In this document: piece by piece, positions 9,310 through 18,909 of the stretch
Layout of the letters: each line of letters begins with the position of its first letter
Numbering within the stretch: position 1 is the first letter of the stretch
Source of the DNA: Allomyces macrogynus ATCC 38327
Lineage: Eukaryota > Blastocladiomycota > Blastocladiomycetes > Blastocladiales > Blastocladiaceae
Assembly: GCA_000151295.1 (NCBI GenBank)
Contig: GG745354.1
Span: 1 to 64,000, forward strand
Length of the DNA: 64,000 bases
Direction of reading: 5' to 3'
Position numbers and translations under genes: made by a program
The notes under the pieces: generated by a model
What the model was told of the DNA's origin: nothing
Database searches by the model: none
Seen by the model: only the letters and a program-made list of their open reading frames with translations

Positions 9310-11823
9310 ATGGCCAAGAAGCACAAGCCCAAGGGCGGTGACCAGTCCAAGAAGACAATGCACGCCGGCAAGGCCAAGGCCGCGCCCGCATCGGCGCGCC
9401 CCGCTGCCGACGCCAGCGCGCCCGCCGCTCAAGCACCTTCGCGCCGCGCAACGAAAAAGGCACACCAGCTCGACACGATCCACGACGCGCTCGCCGACCT
9501 AGCCATTTCTCCGCACGACCGCCCCTGGGGGGACGCCCGCTCCGCGCGTGGACGTGGTACCGCACGGGGACGGGGAGCCGCCCGCGGCAACTCACGCGGC
9601 GGACGCGGTGGTCGTGGAGGGAACCGCAGCGGAGGTGCCGACCGTTCCGCGTCTCTGATTGCACACGCGCAGGACGAGAAACCCAAGACCTGGCGCGACT
9701 CGCACCGTGGGCTCGGGTTCAAGAGTTTGGTCGCGAGCAACGACAAGCTCAACTTCATGACTGACCCAGACCCGTTGGCGCCCAAGGGGTTGACGAACGT
9801 GATGGTCGTGCCGGAATTCGCCAACGAGTGGCTCGTCGCGGCGCCCGCGTGGATCTTGAAGCTCTACTATGTGCCGTTTGTCTCGGCGGGCGTGATCACG
9901 GCGCCGCCGCGGCTGACGAAACACGATGTGGAGGTGGAGAAAAAGGCGGTGGAGACGACGGCGCACCTGGATGAAAAGGACGAAGTGCCGGAATTCTGGG
10001 CGATGGTCGCGACACAGGATATCGAGGATGAGGTGACGGGACACGAATTGCATGCGGATGATGCCGAGGTGGGGCAGGGCAAGGCTGACGGCGACAATGA
10101 CCGCCCCGCGGACGACGACGACGACGAGGAGGAGGTTCTCGACCCCGCACCGGACCCCGCCGAGCTCATGATTCTTCGTTCCGAATTCGATGACGACGCA
10201 ACGAGCGTTGACCCGGCTCACCCCACTTCGTCCTACTACGATTCGGCCTCGGATGTCGACCACGACGTCTCCGACGACCCTGCCCCTGCGCTGGACCTCG
10301 ATCCGGCGCTCCACCTCGACGCGCACGAATCCGGCACCGATGCGCACGATTCCGACTCCGACTCGGCCGCCGACGACGACGACCTCTTCGTCATCAACAC
10401 GACCCCCGCGCATATCGATTTCGCCCGCGTCGCCCCACCCAAGAAACACAGCGCCGCGCGGGTCCTCGGCGACCGGCCACCCTCGCCAACGCTGCCCGTG
10501 TTTGCGAAACCCAAGAAGGGGAAGGGTCGAGCGCAAGCGGTGGAACCGACGTCACCGTCGTTGCCGGTATTCATCACTCCCAAAGGCAAGGGCAAGCCCA
10601 CTCCGCCCGCGCCAACGCGGATCGCCGACGATTTGGCCGAGTACGATCTCGGCGAGTACGACGACGAGCCGATGCACGGCATGTTTGCGGTCCTGGGGCG
10701 CGGTGGCCGGTGTGCGGACGCTGGCGGCGAGATGGACGAGGACGTGTCGACGGCGACGGGGACCGATGCGACCGACGCGACCGACGACGATTCGGAAGAG
10801 GACTCGGACGATCCGGACGACGTTGACGATTCGTCGTCGATCAGCAGCTACAACGAGGCCGGCGGGTTCGCTGCCGCGGTGCACTCGGACGAGGACGACG
10901 CCATTACGGAGGATTATCTCGCAAACCTGTCGGACTCGGAGCGGAACGACATTTACAATGCGCACGTTCTGACGTGGGCCGGTGCCGGGAGCAGCGGTAT
11001 GTCGGACTCTGACGATCTGTTCCTGACGCTCGCCGCGCCGCTCAAGAAGGCGCGTGCTGGCAAGGGCAGTAAGTTGAAGAACAAGGCCGACCCGTACGGG
11101 TTGGGCGAGGAAGTGTATGTCGGCGGCGTTGGCGCGAAAAAGGGGAAAAAGGGGGCCAAGGCACGCGCGATTCAGACGGCGGTTGATTTTGATGCCGTCG
11201 AGAAGGTGATCAAGCGGTTCATGCAGGATCCATTCGAGCAGTACGTTTACTTTTTCCTTTGCGCGTCTTTCGGGTTTTTATCAACCCTCTCTCACACTTT
11301 TGGTCACCGTCTCTGCAGGACGCAGCTCCCACCGATGCCCAAGGGCCTGCGCAAGATTGCGCAATCCATGGCCGCGTGCTACCAGCTCAAGACCAAGGCA
11401 CTCGGCAGCAAGAAATCCAAACGGCTGCAGCTCATCAAGACGCAGCGGTCCGACTATCCGCGCGGCACGCTCGCCAAGCAGCTCAAGAACCTGAAACAGC
11501 AGCACGGCGCCGTGCCCGTCGTCGAGACGTGGGGCAGTAAATCCGGCGCCAAGAATTCGTCAGCTGCGCCCGCGATCAAGCCCACGCACGGGTACGTCGT
11601 CGGCGCACACGCGCCACCAATTGCGCAGGATAACGTCGGGCACAAGATTTTGCGCAATTTCGGGTGGGCGCCGGGGGAGACGCTCGGCGTGGGGGTCGCA
11701 GCGGGTGGTGAGGGTGGCGAGGGCGAGGTGGATCCGGCCGCGGCGGCCACGGCGAGGAGGGGCGCGCTCCAGGCACCGCTGCAGGCGGTCGTGCGTGCCG
11801 CACGTCGTGGGCTCGGGACGTGA
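9310..11823 (+). CDS. SQS1-like R3H and G-patch protein
   Basis: Two exons (9310-11240, 11319-11823) give about 811 residues. The start is ATG 9310, at a lysine-rich MAKKHKPKGG; upstream in-frame residues look like leader. An RGG-rich segment lies near residue 80, followed by long Asp/Glu-rich acidic regions. An R3H-like domain follows (LPPMPKGLRKIAQSMA, YQLKTKALGSKKSKR), and a C-terminal G-patch (VGHKILRNFGWAPGETLGVG) ends in RRGLGT. This order matches Sqs1/Pfa1, which stimulates the DEAH helicase Prp43 in ribosome biogenesis and spliceosome disassembly through its G-patch. The 78-bp intron has a GTACGT donor and is a multiple of three, so it can be read through. Removing it joins FEQ to TQLPPMPK as expected for the family. 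Confidence 0.85.
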   Translation: MAKKHKPKGGDQSKKTMHAGKAKAAPASARPAADASAPAAQAPSRRATKKAHQLDTIHDALADLAISPHDRPWGDARSARGRGTARGRGAARGNSRGGRGGRGGNRSGGADRSASLIAHAQDEKPKTWRDSHRGLGFKSLVASNDKLNFMTDPDPLAPKGLTNVMVVPEFANEWLVAAPAWILKLYYVPFVSAGVITAPPRLTKHDVEVEKKAVETTAHLDEKDEVPEFWAMVATQDIEDEVTGHELHADDAEVGQGKADGDNDRPADDDDDEEEVLDPAPDPAELMILRSEFDDDATSVDPAHPTSSYYDSASDVDHDVSDDPAPALDLDPALHLDAHESGTDAHDSDSDSAADDDDLFVINTTPAHIDFARVAPPKKHSAARVLGDRPPSPTLPVFAKPKKGKGRAQAVEPTSPSLPVFITPKGKGKPTPPAPTRIADDLAEYDLGEYDDEPMHGMFAVLGRGGRCADAGGEMDEDVSTATGTDATDATDDDSEEDSDDPDDVDDSSSISSYNEAGGFAAAVHSDEDDAITEDYLANLSDSERNDIYNAHVLTWAGAGSSGMSDSDDLFLTLAAPLKKARAGKGSKLKNKADPYGLGEEVYVGGVGAKKGKKGAKARAIQTAVDFDAVEKVIKRFMQDPFEQYVYFFLCASFGFLSTLSHTFGHRLCRTQLPPMPKGLRKIAQSMAACYQLKTKALGSKKSKRLQLIKTQRSDYPRGTLAKQLKNLKQQHGAVPVVETWGSKSGAKNSSAAPAIKPTHGYVVGAHAPPIAQDNVGHKILRNFGWAPGETLGVGVAAGGEGGEGEVDPAAAATARRGALQAPLQAVVRAARRGLGT

Positions 11824-12398
11824 TGTTGTTTTTCGGTTCGATGGGTGTGGATTGCGCGGGACCGACGGCGCGCGGGCTGGAGGGTGCACGAACGGCGCTG
11901 CCCTGTAGATACAGACCAGAGGTTCGCGAGGATGCGCGGTATTATCGATCGTGGTTTAGCTGAGCTTGTTTTGCCGGTTGAAGTGGGTTGAGGTCCACAA
12001 AAACTCGGCGAGCAACTCCCAACCGAGCAAGGAGCGATGGATGGTTTGGCACGTTCCAGGCAGCAAAAATCACCATCAGCACCGCATCTCGCACCACCTC
12101 GAAACCTGATCTGCTCCCGACCGCGCCCGTTTCCCGAGCAACCACCCACCGACGCCGTGCGCGACTTGGCGCATTCACGCTGCCGCATTTACGGGCCGAT
12201 ACCTTACAAGTTGCGCGACCGAAATCCGTCGACCCGCCGTCGGGCGACCCTGCCATCCTACCGACCCCGCTCCCTACAGCACTGATCTGGGCCCCTGGTC
12301 CTCGCTCACGGCGCCCCCGTCGCCTCCAATAAGATCACAAGAAGTTCCTGCCTGTCCCGTCTTCTGCCAATCCGACGACCGAGTCCCGGCGGCCCCGC
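11824..12398. other. Intergenic
   Basis: A 575-bp stretch between two plus-strand genes, presumably holding the 3' end of the SQS1-like transcript and the RasGEF promoter. No further gene or clear motif was seen. Confidence 0.5.
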
Positions 12399-15300
12399 AT
12401 GGCGTTGCCCACAATGCCGTCGAGCACGGGCGGCCACCCGACCGTCATGGGCGTGCTCTACCTCGCCGGCACCGTCTACCCGACCGCCAAGAAACTCGGC
12501 ACCGGCGTCGTGCTCTTCAACCGCGCGACCGGCACGCTCGCCCCCGCCGACGACCGCGGCTACGTGATTTTGGACGAGGGCGGCGACTACGTGCCGGAAC
12601 GCGCCGACTCGGAGCGGTTGCGCAAGGTACAGCTTCCTTCCCGCTCGGTCCACCCTTTTCTCGCGTACTGACACTTGCTCAATGGGTCGCGTAGCTCACC
12701 GAGGACAGCCGCACGCGCAACAGACGCTGGTCCAAAGTCACCGGCACCCTCGCGCGCGCCGCCGCCCGCCGCGCCGCGTCACCGAACAACCATACGCCCG
12801 GCGGGATCGGAACCATTGGCCGCGGACTCAACCGGCTCACGATGCTCGGTTTCTCGAACCCCAATATCCTCGCCACGTCAAACAGCGGCGACACGTCGCC
12901 GTCGCCCGGCGATGGGCCGCTCATCACCCCGCTCGTCCCGGCGTCCGCGAACGGCGGGACCGAATCCCCGGGTCTGAACCTGTTTGGTACGATTCGCGGC
13001 CGTCGGCGGTCGTCCGAGGAGTCGGCGCAGTCGAGTCCGTCGCCGTCTGGCACCTCGCCCGTGGTCCAGTTTGCAGCGCGCACGTTTGGTACGATTGGCC
13101 GACTAGGGTCCGCGGGCAAGTCCGTGTCGGCTACGGAACTCGGCGCGAGCCGCAGCCGCAGCGGGAGTGCCGGGTCGTCCACGTCGCCGTCGCCATCATC
13201 GCACGTGCGCGACGCCGTCTACCGCCGGCACAGCCACGCCGCGGGCGACCACGAGATCCGGGAGGGCGCCGGGTCTCCGCCGCCGCAAGTGACCGTCTCG
13301 GACCTGAGCATCCACAGCGCCGATTCCGGCGGGATTCCAACAAGCAGATTGGACGAGGAGGACGAGGACGGCGACCAGCATTCGCATCGCGCGACCGTCT
13401 CGTTTGACGACATCGTGCAGACGCACCGGCCACCACCCTTTGCGATCACCGGGTCGGAGAGTTTTGGGTCCATGTCGTCGGGCCCACTGCCGCTGAATGG
13501 GTTTCATACCATTTCCGAAGAGGAAATGGCCGATCCGTCACCTGTCCCGTCGATCTACCTCCCGTTGGAAATGCATATGCACTTGGACCCGACGTCGTCG
13601 AGACGGAGCGCAAAGAGCGCGTCGAATCGGTCGTTGCCGCAGCAGAGGTTGCTTGTGTGGGTCGCGCTCGAGGGGCAGCAGCTCGTGCTGTACACGGACG
13701 AGACGGTACTTGGTTTGACCCCATTTGCGTTGCCCGTGGACGGTGCCTGACCGTTGCCCGTGGACGGTGCCTGACCGGATGATTTGTTTCCGATGACAGA
13801 AAAGCGAGATTGTAGAGTCGATCTACCTCAGCGAGAACTGCCTCGCGCTCCTCGACGAGTCCAATCTGGGTCAAGAGTCGTTCTATGTTGTCGAGGACGA
13901 CCATTCGCTGCGGCTGCACACGAGGAGCAAAGACGACGCGGTACGCGGCAGGTTTCTCATCGCGATTCTCGCCAACAAGTGTATCAAACTCACCACGCCC
14001 TTTCCTCCAGCTACACTGGATGAGCCGGATCAACAGCACCGCACTAACCGCCTTCCTGCGCGACGACCTCAACGGCGGCGACGGGGTGTCGGGCAACGGT
14101 TCCGACTACCGCAAGGAGTACGAGGAACTTGTGAAGTCGTTCGACCTCGTCGAACTCAGCCGCGTGCCTGTACCCGACCTCGTCGATCCCTCGGATGCCG
14201 CATCGCGTGTCTCTATCTTGGTCACGCAGCCGACACTCATGCGGCGGTCCATGTCCATCATGGACCCGCCTGCAGCGCACGCTCGCGATGCCGGGTCGGA
14301 CACGGCGTCGATTGCGTCGGCCGAGATTCATTCGCCGATCATCTTGTCACCGACGCCGCCGGATGCGCCGGAGAGTATGGACCGCCTACTGAGCGGGTCG
14401 AGTACGCGGGGATTGGTGCCATCGAATTCGACGGTGTCGAATGTTTCGTGCGATGGGTACGTCCTGGAGTTGCCGATTGCCGCGTGTGTCGTCAGCATCT
14501 GACCACACGCTCGATTCTATAGATCCTTGTCGCCATTGTCGGAGACCGGAAGCCGCACGTCGTCCACTAAGCTGCCATGCTCACTTCCACGCAAGTCCTC
14601 GACGGGTTCCGCCGACGTGCCGATGCTCACGATTCCGACCGAGACCCCATTGGCCCCGTTGCCGGTACCGTCCAACTTGGTCACACCCACCGTCATCTAT
14701 GACCACCCCGAGCCCTCCAGCCCGGCCAAACCCGACCGCGACGCCGGTTCGCCGCAAAAGAACCGTATCGCCGCGGCCACGCTCGACAAACTCGTCGAGC
14801 GGCTCAGCGACCCGTTTACGTTTGACCCCGTCTACGTCGACCGGTTCCTGCTCGGGTACCGGCATTTCTCGGACGCGACGACGATCCTGCACAAGATAAC
14901 GGCGCGGCTTGTAGCGGTCCCTCCATCGGACGCGACCCAGGCCGATGCGCAATTTGTGCAGCGGTGGCGGCCGGTGATCCGGATGCGGTTGCTGACGGTG
15001 GTCAAGATGTGGCTCAACCGGTACTGGCTCGACTTTCAACACAGCGACCTGGCACGTGCGGCGCTCGGCGATTTGCTCTACCTGTTGGCGCATTGGGAAC
15101 CCGATCAGTGGGATGGGCCCGCCGGGAACGAGCACCGCGCGTGCCTTGCTCGCGTGGGTAAGTTACTCGGCAAGCTGGCCGCATTCCAGACGGAGGCGTA
15201 CCCGGCGGTTCTGGCCGCGGTGGTACCCGAGCCCAAACCCGAGCGGGTTTTGCCGCCGTGCGATTTTCTCGAGATGGATCCGAGACATGTCGCGATTCAG

Positions 15301-16333
15301 TTGACGGTGAACGAGTTTAAGCGGTTCCGCGCGGTGCGGCCGATCGAGTGCTTGTTGCACTTGTGGGGGGACACGAAGAACCCGGGCGTGCAGGCCGAGA
15401 TTCGGGACTTGACGGAGATGATTTGGTGGTCGAATCAGGTGCGTTCAGACTTGTTCGGTTCCTTCTCTGGTCTTCGACTCGGACTGACGGCTCGCATTCG
15501 TTCAACTAGGTCTCGTACTGGGTCGCAACCGAGATCTGCACGCAGCCAGAGTTGCCGAACCGCGTCAAGGTGCTCGAGCGCATGATCAAAATTGCCAAGG
15601 TACTTCTGGTCAATCATTTCATATTCTCCCTTACTCCTTTCCTCACGCCGTACCTTCTCGGCGTATAGATTTGCCGACGCGAGCGCAACTTCAACACGAC
15701 CATGGCGATTATCGCTGGGCTCAACAACTCGGGCGTGCTGCGGCTCAAGCAAACGTGGGAGGCGATGCAGGACAAGTACAAGCAGCGGTACGCCGACCTC
15801 GAGCAGCTCATGGCGCAGACACACAATTTCCGGCAATACCGCGCCGTGATTGACAGCATGGAGCATGACGGGTTCAGACATCCGTTTGTCCCGTTCATGG
15901 GTGCGTTTTTTTGAACCGATATCGCTTCCCGTTTTGATGTTTGGCTGACCCGAATCCCTCCACCGCGGTAGGCCTCTTCCTTAAGGACCTCATGTTCTGG
16001 AACGAGAACCCCAAGATGCATGGCAATGGGCTCATTAATTTTGGCAAGATTCGTGCCATCACGGGGCTCGTTCAGCAACTGCACGCCTGGCAGGAACTCG
16101 AGTACCGCCCGCCGTTGCCCATCGCCGACGTGGTCGTGCGGTACTGCAAACACTTGCGCGCGCTCAAAGACGACACGATCTACAAGTACTCGAACCTGTG
16201 CGAGCGGCGTGCGGGGGCTGGTGAGTCGATGCGGCTGATTGACAAGTGGCGCTCAGATGATGGGAGTGGTGGGAGTCCGAGTAAGGGAGGGAGTGGGACG
16301 ATCAGTGGTGTGAAGCGTGGGGCAGTGGCATGA
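12399..16333 (+). CDS. Ras guanine-nucleotide exchange factor (PH, RasGEF-N, CDC25 domains)
   Basis: Eight exons: 12399-12626, 12695-13705, 13800-13940, 14011-14456, 14523-15438, 15510-15599, 15669-15900, 15972-16333, about 1141 residues. A long Ser/Pro-rich N-terminal half is followed by a PH-like domain near 395-490 (LLVWVALEGQQLVLYTDET to LHWMSRINSTALTAFL). RasGEF-N lies near 695-800 (LDKLVERLSDPFTFDPVYVD, FLLGYRHF). The CDC25 catalytic domain lies near 860-1110 (DPRHVAIQLTVNEFKRF, then WSNQVSYWVATEIC, then NFNTTMAIIAGLNNSGVLRL, and LINFGKIRAI). Such proteins load GTP onto Ras-family GTPases at membranes. Every proposed junction keeps phase and restores conserved family sequence. The exact relative among fungal Cdc25, Bud5 or PH-RasGEF types is not resolved. 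Confidence 0.88.
13728..13775 (+). repeat. Perfect 24-bp tandem duplication in an intron
   Basis: Two identical 24-bp units (13728-13751, 13752-13775) beginning cgttgcccgtgg lie in the second intron of the RasGEF gene. It is probably a recent slippage event, with no visible effect on the splice sites. Confidence 0.9.
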
Positions 16334-17106
16334 CGATGGATCTGGGAGGTGGACTGTTGTGTGTCGAATGGGGATGGATCAACACGCTCTAGACAAAGCG
16401 ATGGGGAGGAGTGGGGAAGGCCCGTCGAAATCGGCAATTCATGCGATGCAACTTGGGAAGGAAGAACAGCCATTCTGGATGGGGGGGGGGGGGGGGGGCA
16501 GGCCCAGGCCAGTTCACAGCACGCCCTTGCACTGTTTCACAGGCTGCCAAGCTGGTGCATTTCTTTGTTGCTGTTCATGGCATTGAATTTCATCATGGAA
16601 ATAACATGAGCCAAGTCAGCTGGGGGTGAAAGGAGAGCTGGCCAGTCTGCTAGAAAATGGCTGGGCGCCTGCCACTCTTGCTGCTCCTGCTCTGGATTGG
16701 CTTCTGTCTTTCAATAGGGCTTACAGGCACGGTCCTGTCAATGCTGGGGCTCCTGTTTGGAGCACACGACTTTGGGGCTTGCACCAACTGCAGTAACTCA
16801 TGTAGTTTCTGACAACAAGGGGCCATGGCGAGCAACCAGAGCTGCTGCAACTGTGTCATTTTGAGGGAGGTGCACACGAACTGCACACAAACCTGGTGCC
16901 ACAGGTCAGCATTGTCAGACATGCAACTTGTAGTGTGAGCATGGAGCACAAATAGACATGGAAAGATTATCAATGCAACTGCCAACAGTGGTTCCACACG
17001 ATATTGTCACAAATAATCCATGCTGATCCACATCCCCACTCCTCAAGACTGCACAATCTTCTGCATCACAGAACGACACAAGTCCTCCTCCACTGAGCTT
17101 GCATCA
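16334..17106. other. Non-coding, CpG-depleted DNA
   Basis: Follows the RasGEF stop codon. After the first 100 bp the composition shifts to CpG-poor DNA like that in the 5.4-7.3 kb block. It contains the G tract at 16481-16498. No coding frame was recognised. Confidence 0.5.
16481..16498 (+). repeat. Poly-G tract of 18
   Basis: Eighteen consecutive G on the plus strand. Such runs are prone to length error in sequencing and to quadruplex formation. Confidence 0.9.
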
Positions 17107-17940
17107 TTTTGCAAGGTTGAGTGAGAGAAGGAGTGCATTTGGTGTGTGCACTCTGCACTTTGACAGTGGTGGCAACCATAACCTAGGTTGCCACCATCAT
17201 TTACACAAGAATCCAACTTGAACAGCTCCAATGAGGAAACAAAGAAGGAAAACAGCAAAGAAAAGATACAAACACGAGCCAAACACTTTGACACTCCCCC
17301 ATGGTGAGCATTCCCTCACACAAGGAATGCACTTCCACAAGACCAATCATGTTGTGAAGCTTGCAGAATGCAGGAGCTGCAAGCAGCTTGGTCAAAACAT
17401 CAGCAATCTGGTTCTCCATGCCCATGTGCTGCAGATTGGCGACTTTGTCCTGCAACCAGTGCATGTGGATCTTGACATGTTTCGACAAGTGCCTTGGCAA
17501 CACGCTCCACTGACTTGTTGTCTTCCATGAGCAGCATTGGGCCATCCTGTTTGTACCTGAGCACCTCCAGCAGCATGTGCATTGTGAAGATCATGTTACC
17601 TGCCAAGCTTGCTGTCACATCCTCAGTGGCCATGGTTGACTTCTACATGAGCATTTGCTTCTTCAAGCGCCAGGTGACAGGGCTACCACCAACCTGTACC
17701 ACATAACCCAATGTCAACTTGCAGTTGCCACAATCCTCAGCCCAATTGGCATTGGCAAATGCGTCAAGTTTCATGTCCTTGCCCAAAAACTTGATGCTGA
17801 GATTTGATGTGCCCAACAGGTACCCAATGAGCTGTTTTGCAGCCTTGAGATGCAGCATAGCAGGTGCATGCATGAATTGGCCAAGAATCGCAGTTGCAGC
17901 AGCAATGTCTGGGGACATTTTGGTTGCAGCAAACAAAAGC
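17107..17940 (-). mobile_element. Decayed copia fragment (3' LTR plus RNase H region)
   Basis: The minus strand carries an LTR at 17107-17293, the polypurine remnant (cccccatgg on plus) and then the end of pol: LTKLLAAPAFCKLHNMIG, the RNase H part (KDMKLDAFANANWAEDCGN) and FAATKMSPDIAAATAIL. The frame is broken. The fragment stops exactly where the next LTR (17941) begins in the opposite orientation, so it was cut by that insertion or a later rearrangement. CpG decay is strong. Confidence 0.85.
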
Positions 17941-18433
17941 TGTTGAAGTGATCAGCTCGCTTTTGTGTTTCTTGTTTGGTGTCTTCCTTCATTGTTTCCT
18001 TGTTGGAGCTGTTTGAGTTGGATTCTTGTGTAAAGATGGTGGTAACCTAGGTTACAGTTACCACCACTGTCAAAGTGCAGAGTGCACACACCAAATGCAT
18101 TCCTTCTCCCACTCAACCTTGCAAAAGGTTATGAGGCTTGAGCACATCCCAAGAGCTCACAGACTGAACAACTGCTGCTGATATCCTCACTGTAGACCCA
18201 CTGCTGCTGTGCTCATGCTGATGTGTGGGTACTGCTGCACGCTTGTTTCAACAAACAATATGTGCAAGCCCATCTTGCCAATGTCAAGTGGCTGTTCACA
18301 AAGCCCATGTTGGGTTCCAGTGCTGTGGCGGTTTGTGAGCATATTGCCTATTTGCAGTGCTGTTTTGACATGATTCAGTGTCATGAACACGCCAAGTCAT
18401 TGGTGCACCTATGCACTGACTTTGCCAACTTGT
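17941..18433 (+). mobile_element. Old copia copy, 5' LTR and start of gag, interrupted by E1
   Basis: LTR 17941-18126 starts tgttgaagtg and ends ccttgcaaaa. The primer-binding remnant ggttatgagg follows. After a shortened leader comes gag (AHLANVKWLFTKPM, then the decayed HLCTDFAN). Gag stops at 18433, where E1 begins. The continuation of this same gag is found on the opposite strand at 25422-25199, next to E2, showing an inversion. Confidence 0.82.
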
Positions 18434-18620
18434 TGTCGAAGTGTTCGTCTTGCATTTGTGTTTCTTGTTTTTTGTCTTCCCTCATTGTTTCCTTGTTGGA
18501 GCTGTTCGAGTTGGATTCTTGTGTAAATGATGGTGGCAACCTAGGTTATGGTTGCCACCACCGCTGAAGTGCAGAGTGCACACACCAAATGCATTCCTGC
18601 TCCCACTCAACCTTGCGAAA
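18434..18620 (+). repeat. 5' LTR of E1
   Basis: 187 bp, TGTCGAAG to TTGCGAAA, directly followed by the primer-binding site. It contains the near-palindrome caacctaggttatggttgcc. Confidence 0.9.
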
Positions 18621-18635
18621 GGTTATGAGCCCTGG
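18621..18635 (+). promoter_or_regulatory. Primer-binding site of E1
   Basis: GGTTATGAGCCCTGG is complementary to the anticodon stem-loop of fungal initiator tRNA-Met (its CAGGGCTCATAACC part). This implies priming by an internally cut half-tRNA, as described for Drosophila copia. E2 has GATTATGAGCCCTG at the same place. Confidence 0.75.
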
Positions 18636-18909
18636 TGCATCCCAAGCGCTCACGGACTGAATGAATGCTGCTGATATCCTCGTCGTGGACCCGCTGCTGC
18701 TGTGCTCGCTGATTTCTGCGAGAAACGGACCAATTTGACCGACCGACTGAGTGGGGGCCACGCTGGACCCATCTGTCACCATGATGATGACGATGACAAC
18801 CGAAACTCGAACCACCACCACCCAAAACGTGCTGCATCTGCTCAAGACAGCACGACGCCAATTTTTTCGACTCGATTTCGACGATTTTTGCCAACTTTCG
18901 ACCTGCACC

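Noticed and set aside
9592..10536. Minus-strand open frame of 314 residues
   Set aside because: Antisense to the acidic part of the SQS1-like gene. Composition is explained by the GAC/GAG repeats on the other strand.
12682..13407. Plus-strand open frame of 241 residues, Arg-rich
   Set aside because: Alternative frame of RasGEF exon 2. The chosen frame splices in phase to the PH and RasGEF domains.
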